Shown here piece after piece: positions 31,447-41,229 of a stretch of DNA of 64,000 bases. The stretch's first letter is position 1. Each line of letters starts with the position of its first letter. The notes under the pieces are model-generated. The model was not told the origin of the DNA and made no database searches. It saw only the letters and a program-made list of their open reading frames with translations. The stretch is from Methylobacterium nodulans ORS 2060 (lineage in GTDB: Bacteria; Pseudomonadota; Alphaproteobacteria; Rhizobiales; Beijerinckiaceae). The position numbers and the translations under genes are program-made. The stretch lies in contig NC_011894.1 in assembly GCF_000022085.1 (NCBI RefSeq), positions 6,446,501 to 6,510,500 on the forward strand, written 5' to 3'.

Positions 31447-33249
31447 ATGACGAGCCTTGCTGCCGGGAAGAAGCCCGGTGCCGGGAAGAAGCCCGGTGCC
31501 GGGAAGAAGCCCGGTGCCGGGAAGAAGCCCGGTGCCGGGAAGAAGCCCGGCGCCGGGGAGCGCCCCGGCCGCGCCGCCGGGGCCTTCGCCGACCGGCTGC
31601 TGTCGCTCGGCGCCCGCAGCCATGCCGCGGCCTGCGGGCTCCTCGTCCTCCTCTGCCTCGCCTGCTTCCTGCCGGGCTTCGCCTCGCTCCAGCCGATGGA
31701 CCGGGACGAGCCGCGCTTCGCGCAGGCCTCCAAGCAGATGCTGGAAACCGGCGACCTCGTCGACATCCGCTTCCAGGGCGAGGCCCGGCACAAGAAGCCG
31801 GTCGGGATCTACTGGGCGCAGAGCGCCGTGGTGGGGGCCGCTGAGGCGCTCGGCGTGAAGCAGGCCCGCACCACCATCGCCCTCTACCGCATCCCCTCGC
31901 TCTTCGGTGCGGTCGCCGCCGTGCTGCTGACCTACTGGGCCGCGCTCGCCTTCCTGCCGCGGCGCCACGCCTTCCTGGCCGCGGCGTTGTTCGGGGCCTG
32001 CGCGATGCTCTCGGCCGAGGCGCGGCTCGCCAAGACGGACGCGCTCCTCGCCGCCACGGCCGTGGCGGCCATGGGGGGGCTCGCCCGCGCCTGGCTGCGC
32101 GGCCGGGCCGGGCGCCTGCCGGGCGGCACCGTGCTGGCGTTCTGGCTCGCCGTCGCCCTCGGCATCCTGATCAAGGGGCCGATGGTGCCGCTCTTCGCGG
32201 GGCTCGCCGCCCTCGCGCTCTCGGTCAAGGCGCGGTCGGGGGCGTGGCTCCGCTCCTTGCGCCCGGGGCTCGGGCTCCTCATCGTGCTTGCCGTCGCGGC
32301 ACCCTGGTTCGTCGCCATCGCGGTCAAGAGCGGTGGCGCCTTCTTCGGCGAGGCAGTGGGGCACGACATGCTGGGCAAGGTCGGCACGGCCCAGACCCAG
32401 CATTGGGCGCCCCCGGGCACCTACCTGCTCGTCATCTTCGGGACCTTCTGGCCCGCCGCCGCCTTCGCCGCCATGGCCGTCCCCTTCGCCTGGCAGGCCC
32501 GGCGCGAGGATGCGGTCGCCTTCCTGATCGCCTGGGTGGTGCCCGCCTGGCTCGTCTTCGAGGCGGTGCCGACGAAGCTGCCCCACTACGTGCTGCCCCT
32601 CTGCCCGGCGCTGGCGATCCTGGCCGTGATGGCGGTCGCCCGCGGGGCGGTGCATCGCGGCCGGCCGGGTGCGCGGCTGGTGGCCCTCCTGGTCCCGCTC
32701 GTGCCCCTCGGCCTGACCATCGGCCTCTGCGCCGCGGCCTGGCGGCTCGACGGGGTGCTCCCGGTGGCCGGGCTGCCGCTCCTCGTCGCCGCGACCCTGG
32801 TCGCCGCCGCGGCCTGGCACCTCTTCGCGGCCGGGTTTACCGAGCGCGCCCTGGCGGTGTCGGTCCTCGCCGCGATGCTGCTCAGCCCCGCCGTGTTCGG
32901 GCTGACCCAGCCGGTCCTGGCCTCCCTCAAGGTCTCGCCGCGGCTCGCCGCCCTGCGGGCGGAGCTCCCCTGCGCCCCCGCGGAGGTGGCGACGCTGGGC
33001 TACCGTGAGCCGAGCCTCGTCTTCCTCACCGGCACCGACCTCGCGATGCTCGATTCCGGCGACGAGGCGGCCGCGTTCCTGGCCGCGGGCGGCTGCCGCC
33101 TCCTCTACGTGGAGGACCGCTTCCGCGAGCCCGTCCGGGCCGCCCTCGCCGCGCGGGACCTGCATCCCCGGACGATCGGACGCGTCGCGGGCTTCAACAT
33201 CAACGGCGGCAAGCCGGTCGGGCTCGACGCCTACGCGGTGACGCCGTGA
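31447..33249 (+). CDS. ArnT-like membrane glycosyltransferase (GT-C fold)
   Basis: The 600-residue protein is a polytopic transferase that would move a sugar from a polyprenyl phosphate onto lipid A or core on the periplasmic face. After a low-complexity N terminus comes a first helix, then the GT-C motif QPMDRDEPRFAQASKQMLET with its acidic catalytic residue and the following DIRFQGEARHKKPVGIYW, as in ArnT and Rgt enzymes. About ten more helices and a small C-terminal periplasmic domain follow. The ATG at 31447 is preferred to the GTG at 31444. Residues 8-37 are five copies of GKKPGA from an 18-bp tandem repeat. It overlaps the GT2 gene (GTGA), making a three-gene operon. Confidence 0.88.
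   Translation: MTSLAAGKKPGAGKKPGAGKKPGAGKKPGAGKKPGAGERPGRAAGAFADRLLSLGARSHAAACGLLVLLCLACFLPGFASLQPMDRDEPRFAQASKQMLETGDLVDIRFQGEARHKKPVGIYWAQSAVVGAAEALGVKQARTTIALYRIPSLFGAVAAVLLTYWAALAFLPRRHAFLAAALFGACAMLSAEARLAKTDALLAATAVAAMGGLARAWLRGRAGRLPGGTVLAFWLAVALGILIKGPMVPLFAGLAALALSVKARSGAWLRSLRPGLGLLIVLAVAAPWFVAIAVKSGGAFFGEAVGHDMLGKVGTAQTQHWAPPGTYLLVIFGTFWPAAAFAAMAVPFAWQARREDAVAFLIAWVVPAWLVFEAVPTKLPHYVLPLCPALAILAVMAVARGAVHRGRPGARLVALLVPLVPLGLTIGLCAAAWRLDGVLPVAGLPLLVAATLVAAAAWHLFAAGFTERALAVSVLAAMLLSPAVFGLTQPVLASLKVSPRLAALRAELPCAPAEVATLGYREPSLVFLTGTDLAMLDSGDEAAAFLAAGGCRLLYVEDRFREPVRAALAARDLHPRTIGRVAGFNINGGKPVGLDAYAVTP
31462..31569 (+). repeat. 18-bp in-frame tandem repeat, five units plus one diverged
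   Basis: The unit GCCGGGAAGAAGCCCGGT is repeated at 31462, 31480, 31498, 31516 and 31534 (the fifth ends in C), followed by a diverged unit at 31552. Each unit encodes AGKKPG and contains the internal inverted repeat CCGGG/CCCGG. Gain or loss of units would not change the frame. Confidence 0.92.
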
Positions 33250-33989
33250 CCGAGACCCTGCGGCTCAGCGTCGTCGTGCCGGTGCGCAACGAGGCGGGCA
33301 ACATCGCCCCCCTGGTAGCCGAGATCGCGGCCGCCTGCGCGCCGCTCGCCCCCTTCGAGATCATCTACGTGGACGACGGCTCCACGGACGCCACCCCGGC
33401 TGCTCTCGCAGCCGCGCGGCAGGCGCACCCTGTCTTGCGCGTGCTGCGCCACCGCGACAGCTGCGGCCAGAGCGCGGCGGTGCGCTCGGGGACCCGCGCC
33501 GCGCGGGCGCCCCTCGTCGCCACTCTCGACGGGGACGGGCAGAACGACCCGGCCTTCATTCCCCGGCTCGTCGCGGCCCTCGAAGCGGCCGGGCCGGCGG
33601 CCGGCCTCGCGCAGGGGCAGCGGGTGGGCCGCAAGGACGGGCGCCTCAAGACCCTGCAGTCGCGCATCGCCAACGGGGTGCGCAGCCGCATCCTGCGCGA
33701 CGCCACCCGCGACACGGGCTGCGGCCTCAAGGTCTTCCGCCGCTCCGTCTACCTCGCCCTGCCGTATTTCGACGCGCTGCACCGCTTCATGCCCGCCCTC
33801 GTCGCCCGCGAGGGTTTTCGTGTGGTCCATGTCGACGTGGTCGACCGGCCGCGGCTGAGCGGGCGCTCCAATTACGGCCTGTTCGATCGGCTCTGGGTCG
33901 GTCTCCTCGACCTCGCCGGGGTGTGGTGGCTGATCCGGCGCCGCCGCCGCGTGCCCGATCTCGTCGCGGCCGACGGGGAGGCGGGCTGA
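33246..33989 (+). CDS. GT2 polyprenyl-phosphate glycosyltransferase (RgtE/ArnC-like)
   Basis: The 247-residue protein has the dolichol-phosphate-mannose-synthase type GT-A fold: VVVPVRNEAGNIAPLV, IIYVDDGSTDAT, the DxD region ATLDGDGQNDP, and RFMPALVAREGF. A single C-terminal membrane helix (WVGLLDLAGVWWLI) would tether it. It would charge undecaprenyl or dodecaprenyl phosphate with a sugar from a UDP-sugar. The GTG start at 33246 overlaps the ArnT-like stop, and its own stop overlaps the next ATG. In rhizobia, RgtE of this family makes dodecaprenyl-phosphate-galacturonate together with the small LAB_N protein RgtF; the same pairing here makes galacturonate the best guess, though not proven. 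Confidence 0.87.
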   Translation: MTETLRLSVVVPVRNEAGNIAPLVAEIAAACAPLAPFEIIYVDDGSTDATPAALAAARQAHPVLRVLRHRDSCGQSAAVRSGTRAARAPLVATLDGDGQNDPAFIPRLVAALEAAGPAAGLAQGQRVGRKDGRLKTLQSRIANGVRSRILRDATRDTGCGLKVFRRSVYLALPYFDALHRFMPALVAREGFRVVHVDVVDRPRLSGRSNYGLFDRLWVGLLDLAGVWWLIRRRRRVPDLVAADGEAG

Positions 33990-34327
33990 TGGTCGCCGAC
34001 ATCATGCACGGGCTCGGAGCCTACCTCGCCTCGCTCTTCACCGGCCCGGTCGACCTCATGGTGCTGGTCGGGCTCCTCGGGCAGACGCTGTTCACCGCCC
34101 GCTTCCTGGTGCAGTGGATCGCGAGCGAGCGGGCCGGGCGCAGCGTGATCCCGCTGTCGTTCTGGTTCTTCTCGCTCGGCGGCTCGGCGGTGCTGCTCGC
34201 CTATGCGCTCTACCGGCGCGATCCGGTCTTCATCCTCGGCCAGAGCCTCGGCACGGTGATCTACCTGCGCAACCTCGCGCTGATCTTCCGCGAGAAGCGC
34301 CGCGCCCGCGAGGACGGTCCGGCCTGA
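33989..34327 (+). CDS. Small LAB_N (lipid-A-disaccharide synthase N-terminal domain) membrane protein, RgtF-like
   Basis: The 112-residue protein has three or four membrane segments and the LAB_N signature: LMVLVGLLGQTLFTARFLVQ, WIASERAGRSVIPLSFWFFS and DPVFILGQSLGTVIYLRNL. Stand-alone proteins of this family accompany polyprenyl-phosphate sugar synthases, and in Rhizobium RgtF is reported to be needed with RgtE. The ATG at 33989 overlaps the stop of the GT2 gene (TGATG). A terminator hairpin ends the operon about 30 bases downstream. Confidence 0.9.
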   Translation: MVADIMHGLGAYLASLFTGPVDLMVLVGLLGQTLFTARFLVQWIASERAGRSVIPLSFWFFSLGGSAVLLAYALYRRDPVFILGQSLGTVIYLRNLALIFREKRRAREDGPA

Positions 34328-34356
34328 GCCGGTCGGTCCGGCCCCAAGCCGGACAC

Positions 34357-34377
34357 CCCGGCCCGAGCCGGGCTTTT
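34357..34377 (+). terminator. Intrinsic terminator after the LAB_N gene
   Basis: CCCGGC and GCCGGG form a 6-bp stem with a CCGA loop, followed by CTTTT. Confidence 0.6.
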
Positions 34378-34436
34378 GGCATCGCTTCGGAACGTGTATG
34401 CGGGGTTGACTGCAGCCGCAGCGGGAACTTCTCCGC

Positions 34437-34934
34437 ATGGCCCGGCGATTCCTCGCCCTTCTTCTCCTCGCCGCCCCGGCCGGCCCCGCCCCCGGCCAGT
34501 CCTCCGCCATCCCGGTCTGCCGCGATCCCGGCACGGAGCCGCCTGCGCCGGGAGTCGGCGAGGGCCTCGTGAGCGTATCGAGCCCCGGGTCGGTCGCCGA
34601 GACGGTGGCGCGCCTCACGGCGGCGATCCGGGCCGGCGGCGGCACCGTCCATGCGGAGATCGATCCGGCGCGCGGAGCCGGCATCCCGTTGCGCCCGGCG
34701 CGGCTCATCCTGTTCGGCGACGCCCGCACGGACGCGCCCCTGATGCGCGCCGCCCCGACGGCGGGCCTCGACCTGCCGCTCAGGATCCTGGTCTGGGAGG
34801 ATTCCGCGGGGCGGGTGCGCGCGACCGCCACGGATCCGGCCTGGATCGCCCGGCGGCACGGCCTCGACCCGGACGGGGCGCCCATGCGGGACACCCGCGC
34901 GTCGTTCACCCGCATCCTCGATGCCGCCCGCTGA
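34437..34934 (+). CDS. Exported DUF302-domain protein
   Basis: The 165-residue protein starts MARRFLALLLLAAPAGPAPG, a signal peptide. The mature part has the DUF302 pattern: VSVSSPGSVAETVARLTAAI, then GGGTVHAEIDPARGAG, RPARLILFGDARTDAPLM, GLDLPLRILVWEDSAGRVRA and an ending with RHGLD. DUF302 proteins are small alpha/beta proteins of unknown role. The ATG at 34437 fits the signal peptide. It stands alone and converges with the metC-like gene. Confidence 0.82.
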   Translation: MARRFLALLLLAAPAGPAPGQSSAIPVCRDPGTEPPAPGVGEGLVSVSSPGSVAETVARLTAAIRAGGGTVHAEIDPARGAGIPLRPARLILFGDARTDAPLMRAAPTAGLDLPLRILVWEDSAGRVRATATDPAWIARRHGLDPDGAPMRDTRASFTRILDAAR

Positions 34935-35007
34935 GGCGACGGCGGGGAGAGAGTGACGGTCCGTCGGGCGCCTCCATGAGCGCCCGCCGGACCCTGCCGG
35001 GACAGCC

Positions 35008-36195
35008 TCACCCGGCCGCCCGCAGCCGGGCGAAGCCCGCATCGAGGTCCCGCTTCAGGTCCTCCAGATCCTCCAGCCCGATGTGGAAGCGCAGGGCCGG
35101 CCCGCCCGGGGCCCAGGCGGTGGCGGTGCGGTAGGTCCGGCAGTCGAACGGGATGACGAGGCTCTCGAAGCCGCCCCAGGAGAAGCCCATCCCGAAGAGT
35201 TCGAGCCCGTCCAGCATCGCGGCGACCGCCGCCTCCGAGCAGGGCTTCAGGATCACCGAGAACAGGCCCGAGGCGCCCTTGAAGTCGCGGGTCCAGATGG
35301 CGTGGCCGGGATCCTCCGGCAGGGCCGGGTGGAGCACGCGCGCCACCTCGGGCCGGGCCTTCAGCCACTCCGCCATGGCAAGCGCCTGCCGCCCGTGCTC
35401 GGCGAGACGCAGCGGCAGGGTGCGCAGGCCCCGCAGGGCGAGGAAGACGTCCTCCGGCCCCGCGCACATGGCGAAGAGCGCGAAGGTGCGCTGGAGGGCC
35501 GGCCAATATTGCGCATTGGCGGAGGTGAGGCCGAGGAGCAGGTCCGAGCCGCCCGACAGGTACTTGGTGCCGGCCTCGATGGCGATGTCGACGCCGCGCT
35601 CGTGCGGCGGGAAGAGCAGGGGCGTCGCCCAGGTATTGTCCATGAGCACGCAGGCGCCCCGGGCATGGGCCACGGCGGCGATGGCCGGGATGTCCTGCAT
35701 CTCGAGGCTCTGCGAGCCCGGCGCCTCGGTGAGCACCGCCGCGGTGTTGCCGCGCATCAGCTCGGCGATGCCCGCCCCGATCGTCGGATCGTAATAGGTG
35801 GTCTCGACCCCGAACCGGGCCAGGAACCCGTCGCAGAAGGCGCGGGTCGGCCGGTAGGCGGAATCCGTCACCAGCAGGTGGTCGCCCGCCTTGAGGCAGG
35901 CGAGGAGCCCGACCGTGACCGCCGCGAGCCCGGAGGGTGTCAGCACGGTGCCGGCGGCGCCCGCGAGCTGCGTCCAGGCCTGCTCCAGCGCCCGCGTCGT
36001 CGGCGTGCCGGCCGTCCCGTAGGTGTATTCCGCCCGCCGGTGCTGCAGGGCGTCGTAGCTCTCGTAGAGCACGGTCGAGCCGCGATAGATCGGCGTGTTC
36101 ACGAAGCCGTGCTGGCGCGAGGGGTCGCGGCCGGCATGGACGAGGCGGGTGCGTTCGCCGAGACGGCTCGGATCGCGGGGGGGCGTGGTGCTCAT
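35008..36195 (-). CDS. metC: PLP-dependent cystathionine beta-lyase family enzyme
   Basis: The 395-residue protein belongs to the Cys/Met metabolism PLP family and would cleave cystathionine to homocysteine, ammonia and pyruvate. Landmarks are [59 protein letters not shown] (PLP Asp) and [16 protein letters not shown], where Lys forms the Schiff base. YGTAGTPTT rather than the YGRxGNPT of gamma-synthases supports the beta-lyase branch. The ATG at 36195 gives a normal length. It is divergent from the aapJ gene. Related lyases acting on other S-conjugates cannot be excluded. Confidence 0.9.
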   Translation of the reverse strand: MSTTPPRDPSRLGERTRLVHAGRDPSRQHGFVNTPIYRGSTVLYESYDALQHRRAEYTYGTAGTPTTRALEQAWTQLAGAAGTVLTPSGLAAVTVGLLACLKAGDHLLVTDSAYRPTRAFCDGFLARFGVETTYYDPTIGAGIAELMRGNTAAVLTEAPGSQSLEMQDIPAIAAVAHARGACVLMDNTWATPLLFPPHERGVDIAIEAGTKYLSGGSDLLLGLTSANAQYWPALQRTFALFAMCAGPEDVFLALRGLRTLPLRLAEHGRQALAMAEWLKARPEVARVLHPALPEDPGHAIWTRDFKGASGLFSVILKPCSEAAVAAMLDGLELFGMGFSWGGFESLVIPFDCRTYRTATAWAPGGPALRFHIGLEDLEDLKRDLDAGFARLRAAG

Positions 36196-36426
36196 CGGAC
36201 CTCGGGATGCGGGGGCGGGAGGAGGGCGCGACCACAGCCCGGCCGGCCTTCCCGCGTCAAGCCGCGGGCGCCCCGCGGCGGATGGCGCAACCCCTTGACC
36301 GGGCACCGGGCTTCGCCTCGAATGCCACTCGCTTAGGCAGAATCCTTGCTTGGGGCGGAGTGAGGACGCAGGCCGGCCACCCCGACAGTGCAACCGGCCG
36401 CGGCCGAGAGAAGACACGGGGATCGG

Positions 36427-37449
36427 ATGAGGACGATGATCGCGGCACTCGGCCTCAGTCTGAGCGTCTGCCTGCTGTCGGGAGCCGCGCAGGCTCAGGC
36501 GACGCTGGCCAGCATCAAGCAGAAGGGGTTCATCGCCTGCGGCTCGAATCCGGGCCTCGCGGGCTTCGGGGTGCCGGACGCGCAGGGGCGCTGGACCGGC
36601 CTCGACGTCGATTTCTGCCGGGCCCTCGCCGCGGCGATCTTCAACGACACCACCAGGGTCCGCTTCATCCCGCTCTCGGCCAAGGACCGCTTCACCGCGC
36701 TCCAGTCGGGCGAGGTGGACGTGCTGTCGCGCAACACCACCTGGACGATGTCCCGCGACACCTCGCTCGGCCTCGATTTCCCGTCGGTCAACTTCTACGA
36801 CGGCCAGGGCTTCATGGTGAAGAAGAAGCTCGGCGTGACCTCGGCCAAGCAGCTCGACGGCGCCTCGATCTGCACCCAGCAGGGCACCACCACCGAGCTC
36901 AACCTCGCCGACTATTTCCGCGCCAACAAGCTGAAATACGAGGCCGTGGCCTTCGCCACCGCGGACGAGACCTTCAAGGCCTACGATTCCGGCCGCTGCG
37001 ACGCCTTCACCACCGACGCGTCGGGCCTCTACGCCGAGCGGCTGCGGGCCTCGAACCCGGACGACAACGTCGTGCTGCCCGAGGTGATCTCGAAGGAGCC
37101 GCTCGGGCCGGCGGTGCGCCACGGCGATTCGCAATGGGCCGACATCGTCCGCTGGACCCATTTCGCGATGCTGAACGCCGAAGAGGCCGGCATCACGCAG
37201 GCCAATGTCGACCAGATGCTCAAGTCGACGGACAATCCCGACGTCAAGCGCATCCTCGGCACCGAGGGCAAGTTCGGCGAGGGGATCGGGCTCACCAACG
37301 ATTGGGCCTACCGGATCATCAAGCTCGTCGGCAATTACGGCGAGGTGTTCGAGCGCAATGTCGGCCAGGGCTCGCAGCTCAAGATCCAGCGTGGCGTGAA
37401 CGCCCTGTGGTCGAAGGGCGGCCTGCAATACGGCCCGCCGATCCGCTGA
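36427..37449 (+). CDS. aapJ: General L-amino-acid ABC transporter, periplasmic binding protein
   Basis: The 340-residue protein has a signal peptide ([20 protein letters not shown], cleavage near AQA) and the AapJ-type mature start [20 protein letters not shown]. Further family sequences include [66 protein letters not shown] and SDTNDWAY-like [19 protein letters not shown]. It would bind a wide range of L-amino acids. In rhizobia the operon order is aapJQMP; here aapP follows after only 56 bases and neither permease gene is present. Confidence 0.93.
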   Translation: MRTMIAALGLSLSVCLLSGAAQAQATLASIKQKGFIACGSNPGLAGFGVPDAQGRWTGLDVDFCRALAAAIFNDTTRVRFIPLSAKDRFTALQSGEVDVLSRNTTWTMSRDTSLGLDFPSVNFYDGQGFMVKKKLGVTSAKQLDGASICTQQGTTTELNLADYFRANKLKYEAVAFATADETFKAYDSGRCDAFTTDASGLYAERLRASNPDDNVVLPEVISKEPLGPAVRHGDSQWADIVRWTHFAMLNAEEAGITQANVDQMLKSTDNPDVKRILGTEGKFGEGIGLTNDWAYRIIKLVGNYGEVFERNVGQGSQLKIQRGVNALWSKGGLQYGPPIR

Positions 37450-37456
37450 CGGAGCC

Positions 37457-37478
37457 GCCCGGCGGAAGGCCGCCGGGC
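37457..37478 (+). terminator. Hairpin in the aapJ-aapP gap
   Basis: GCCCGGCGG and CCGCCGGGC form a perfect 9-bp stem with a 4-base loop 7 bases after the aapJ stop codon. There is no T-tract, so partial attenuation or mRNA protection is more likely than full termination. It fills nearly half of the 56-base gap where aapQ and aapM would be expected. Confidence 0.55.
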
Positions 37479-37505
37479 GCCCCCGCATCCAAAACGGTGA
37501 TCCCG

Positions 37506-38327
<822 letters not shown>

Positions 38328-38330
38328 AGA

Positions 38331-38835
38331 TGCGCTCCACCCTGGCAAGCTGGCAGGTCTGGGCCCTGCTCTCGGCCCTCTTCGCCGCGCTGACGGCGAT
38401 CTTCGCGAAGGTCGGGGTCGGGAGCCTCAACTCCGACTTTGCCACCTTCGTTGCGTACGCTGGTGATCGTCTGCGTCCTCGGGGCGATCCTCGCCGGCAC
38501 CGGCCAGTGGCAGGCGCCCGGCACGGTGCCGGCCCGCGCCTGGCTGTTCCTCGTCCTGTCGGGGCTCGCGACCGGGGCCTCCTGGCTCTGCTATTTCCGC
38601 GCCCTCAAGCTCGGCGACGCGGCGCGGGTGGCGCCGCTCGACAAGCTTAGAGCAGGATCCGTTCACGGTGGACCGGATCCTGCTCCAGGTTTTTGATTGT
38701 GCCGCATTGTCTGCGACGAACCGGGATCCACTTCGTCGGAAAATGCTCTAGCGTCGTGATGGTGGCGCTCTGCGGGGCCGCCTTCCTGGGGAACGCCTCT
38801 CCGCCTGGAACTGGCTCGGCGTGGCGCTGATCGGG
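38331..38835 (+). pseudogene. EamA-type small transporter gene, broken by frameshifts and a repeat insertion
   Basis: The first frame reads WQVWALLSALFAALTAIFAK and NSDFATFV; after an extra base near 38450 the second frame continues RTLVIVCVLGAILAG, then LSGLATGASWLCYFRALKLG and RVAPLDKL. The 99-bp repeat follows directly, and beyond it the sequence resumes with SVVMVALCGAAFLG, then after a lost base ERLSAWNWLGVALIG. Joined, these match the roughly 140-residue EamA half-size transporters (RVAPLDKLSVV.. is continuous in the family). The gene thus has two frameshifts plus one insertion and should be dead. It was probably cotranscribed with aapP. Confidence 0.88.
38650..38748 (-). mobile_element. 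99-bp mobile repeat, copy 2, inserted in the EamA gene
   Basis: This is the reverse orientation of the 13741-13839 element, with the same length and the same GAGCA/TGCTC ends. It splits the codons for DKL and SVV of the EamA gene. Removing the 99 bases plus one copy of a flanking TA (left TA 38648-38649, right TA 38749-38750) restores GACAAGCTTAGCGTCGTG, coding DKLSVV. This supports a real transposition event with duplication of TA; a 3-base TAG duplication with slightly shifted ends is equally compatible. Confidence 0.85.
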
Positions 38836-38959
38836 CGACGCGGCGGCCAGGATGATCCGCCCGACCGGCGTCGCGGCGATGATCGCCACGCCGAGCCCGC
38901 CGCCCACGGCACTTCGCGCGTGAACTCACGGGCTCGTGAGCGCCGCCGGAGCGGGCCGC

Positions 38960-39001
38960 CGAGAATCCGTCCGGCTCTTCGGGAAGCGCCCGACGGATTC
39001 T
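38960..39001. terminator. Hairpin GAGAATCCGTC...GACGGATTCTC
   Basis: A perfect 11-bp stem with a 20-base loop lies between the end of the EamA remnant and the 3' end of sseA (minus strand), so it could end transcription from either side. No T-tract is present. Confidence 0.45.
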
Positions 39002-39061
39002 CAGTCTTCGACGGGTCGGATGTCCGGAATGGAGAAAAGCCGTCCCTGTCTCCGACAGATT

Positions 39062-39904
39062 CTATCGCCCCGTCGCCACCGGCAGGTCCTGGCGCGAGCC
39101 CCATTCCGCCCAGGAGCCGTCGTAGAGGGCGCGCGGGGGGCGGCCCAGGGTTTCGAGGGCGAGGGAGATGATCGCCGCAGTAACGCCCGAGCCGCAGGTC
39201 GTGACCACCGGCCGGTCGAGATCGACGCCCGCCTCCCGGAAGATCTGCCTCAGCGCACCCTCGTCCTTGAACCGGCCGCCCTCCTGCAGGGCGGCGTAGT
39301 GGACGTTGAGGGCGCCCGGGATGTGGCCCGGCCGCACGCCGGGGCGGGGCTCGGGCTCCTCGCCCGCGAAGCGGGATGCGGAGCGCGCATCCACCACCTG
39401 CGCCGCCCCCGCCAGCGCCCGCTGCACGTCGGCCACATCCGCCACCGCCGAGTGATCGAGCCGCACCGTGAAGTGGCGCCGGTCGCGGGACCGCGGCTCG
39501 CCCTCCTCGACCGGGTGGCCGCCCGCCACCCAGGCCGGGAAGCCGCCCGCCAGGACGGCCACGTCGCGGGCGCCGAAGACCTTGAACATCCAGCGCACCC
39601 GCGGCGCCGAGAACAGGCCCATCCCGTCATAGACCACGATGGTCATGCCGTCGCCGATGCCCATGATGCGCATCCGGGACGCGAAAACCTCCGGCCGCGG
39701 CAGCATGTGGGGCAGGGGGTTCGTCTCGTCGCTCAGCGCATCGATGTCGAGACGGATGGCCCCGGGGATATGGCCCGCGCGATACTCGGCCTCCGCGTCG
39801 CGGTTCATTGCCGGCAGATACCACGAGCCGTCGACGACCACGATGTCGGGAGCGTCGAGCCGCTCGGCCAGCCAATCGGTCGAGACGAAAGGTCCTGTCG
39901 CCAT
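39062..39904 (-). CDS. sseA: 3-mercaptopyruvate sulfurtransferase
   Basis: The 280-residue protein has two rhodanese domains. The N-terminal inactive domain starts [20 protein letters not shown] and contains [11 protein letters not shown]; the C-terminal one carries the catalytic loop [12 protein letters not shown], where CGSGVT marks a mercaptopyruvate sulfurtransferase rather than a thiosulfate rhodanese (CRxGx[RT]). It transfers sulfur from 3-mercaptopyruvate to cyanide or thiol acceptors in the cytoplasm. The ATG at 39904 follows a poor ribosome site; GTG codons slightly upstream are alternatives. Confidence 0.93.
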   Translation of the reverse strand: MATGPFVSTDWLAERLDAPDIVVVDGSWYLPAMNRDAEAEYRAGHIPGAIRLDIDALSDETNPLPHMLPRPEVFASRMRIMGIGDGMTIVVYDGMGLFSAPRVRWMFKVFGARDVAVLAGGFPAWVAGGHPVEEGEPRSRDRRHFTVRLDHSAVADVADVQRALAGAAQVVDARSASRFAGEEPEPRPGVRPGHIPGALNVHYAALQEGGRFKDEGALRQIFREAGVDLDRPVVTTCGSGVTAAIISLALETLGRPPRALYDGSWAEWGSRQDLPVATGR

Positions 39905-40278
39905 GCTGTTCACCCCCTTCGCGAGCGCACCATCGCAGCCCTGTCGCGGTGATCTTGTAAGGCGCATCGGCAGGCGGGTCGACCGGCGACGCAAGTGGCG
40001 CGGCGGAGCGATCCCCGCTAAACCAGGGCGTGCGGCGCCGTGAGACGACCGGCGCTGCGAGGGGGGGTCATGATCGGACGAGCCACGCCGGATCCGGCCG
40101 GACGGCGCCGCATGGCACGACTCGTGCTTCGCTTCGATCGCTGCAACCGCCGTGTCCACTCTCCCTTGCACGGCCGGACGCGGCCGACGGGCCAGGCAGT
40201 AAGACTCCGAGGGCTGCCTGGCCCGCCCGGCCCGCGTTGCAGATCGGGTCGGTCCGCCTCGGTTCCTGCGAGGTCGCG
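39905..40278. other. Intergenic region upstream of sseA
   Basis: These 374 bases hold no gene I can support. Several open frames cross it on both strands but have no family resemblance and no ribosome binding site. The promoters of the divergent sseA and the small gene at 40279 must lie here; I could not place them. Confidence 0.4.
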
Positions 40279-40506
40279 ATGAACGCCATGGCACGATTCG
40301 TGTACCCGCTCCGCCCGGATTCGGTTCGGGTGATGTCCAGCGGCTATCTGGCCGCGGCGATCTGGTGCGCCGACCTGGCGGCCGCCGCCGCGCCGCCGCG
40401 TCCGCGCAGCGCCACGGTGCACCGCCTGGTGCCGAAGGCGCAGGCACGCGCTCCCGTCACCCGCCCGGCCGCGATCCTGCCCTTCGCACGGGTCGCCGCA
40501 CGCTAA
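40279..40506 (+). CDS. Small hypothetical protein
   Basis: A 75-residue product from the ATG at 40279: [20 protein letters not shown], then an Ala-rich hydrophobic stretch [16 protein letters not shown] and a basic, Pro/Ala-rich C terminus. Upstream GCGAGGTCG could be a weak ribosome binding site. No domain was recognised. Codon use is like the neighbours, but the short length and simple composition leave doubt. Confidence 0.4.
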   Translation: MNAMARFVYPLRPDSVRVMSSGYLAAAIWCADLAAAAAPPRPRSATVHRLVPKAQARAPVTRPAAILPFARVAAR

Positions 40507-40517
40507 AGCCGTCGCGC

Positions 40518-40730
40518 TCAGACGCGGCGGCCGCGGTCGCGGGGCGGAGCGCCGCAGCGCCATTCGGTGATCCGGTATTCCGGGTGGCTGCCGATCCAGC
40601 GCGCGAGCTGCGGCTGCGCAAGCCGCAGGCAGATCCGTGCCTCGTCGACGTCGAGGGGCAGGCGCCGCATCTCGCAGCTCTCAGGCGCGCCCGCGAGACA
40701 TGCGGTGAAGTAGAGGAAGAAGGCGGCCAT
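40518..40730 (-). CDS. Small cysteine-containing hypothetical protein
   Basis: A 70-residue product, MAAFFLYFTACLAGAPESCE, followed by LPLDVDEARICLRLAQPQLA and HPEYRITEWRCG. Three cysteines and the pattern hydrophobic start, ESCE, C in the middle, WRC at the end recall small rhizobial proteins of unknown role, possibly secreted. It ends 11 bases from the convergent gene at 40279-40506. The assignment is from composition and pattern only. Confidence 0.5.
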   Translation of the reverse strand: MAAFFLYFTACLAGAPESCEMRRLPLDVDEARICLRLAQPQLARWIGSHPEYRITEWRCGAPPRDRGRRV

Positions 40731-40877
40731 CGGGGTCTCGCCGGAACGCCTGCCCGGGATATGGGGAGCGCGGCTTGGGCCGGCAAGGCGGAGCGGAGGC
40801 CGTGGGCCGGGCGCCCCTCACGAGAAAGGGCGGCCGAAGCCGCCCCGTCCTGTCACATGCCGATCCGCTTCACGCCG

Positions 40878-41054
40878 TCATACCCGCGGCGAGCGCCCGC
40901 GCATCAGGCCGAAGATGGCGGAGACGGCGAACAGCACGATAGCGACGAAGAACACGATCTTGGCGGCTTCCATCGCGGTGCCGGCGATGCCGCCGAAGCC
41001 GAGCAGCGCCGCGACGAGCGCGACGACCAGGAACGTAATGGCCCATCCGATCAT
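40878..41054 (-). CDS. DUF1328 small membrane protein
   Basis: The 58-residue protein [54 protein letters not shown] is a typical DUF1328/YtjA-type protein with two membrane helices separated by a GGIAGTA turn. Its role is unknown; in related bacteria such genes are often stress-induced. The ATG at 41054 has GGAG upstream (AGGAGACCTCC on the minus strand). It stands alone. Confidence 0.9.
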   Translation of the reverse strand: MIGWAITFLVVALVAALLGFGGIAGTAMEAAKIVFFVAIVLFAVSAIFGLMRGRSPRV

Positions 41055-41229
41055 GGAGGTCTCCTGTCTGTCATGACGCTGCCGACCCGGACCGATCAGT
41101 CCAAAGCGTCGCAGCAAGTTGCAGGGAGAACCTCGTGCGGCGGGAGGAGTTCCGGCAATTTTTCGCGGTCCGTCCGGGGAACCCGCCCGGTCTCGACTGG
41201 TGGATCCGCAGGGGCCGGAGGTGAGCGGA

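Noticed and set aside
31462..31569. Short tandem repeat considered as an origin iteron or CRISPR
   Set aside because: The 18-bp unit has no spacers and is translated in frame as GKKPGA at the start of a transferase gene.
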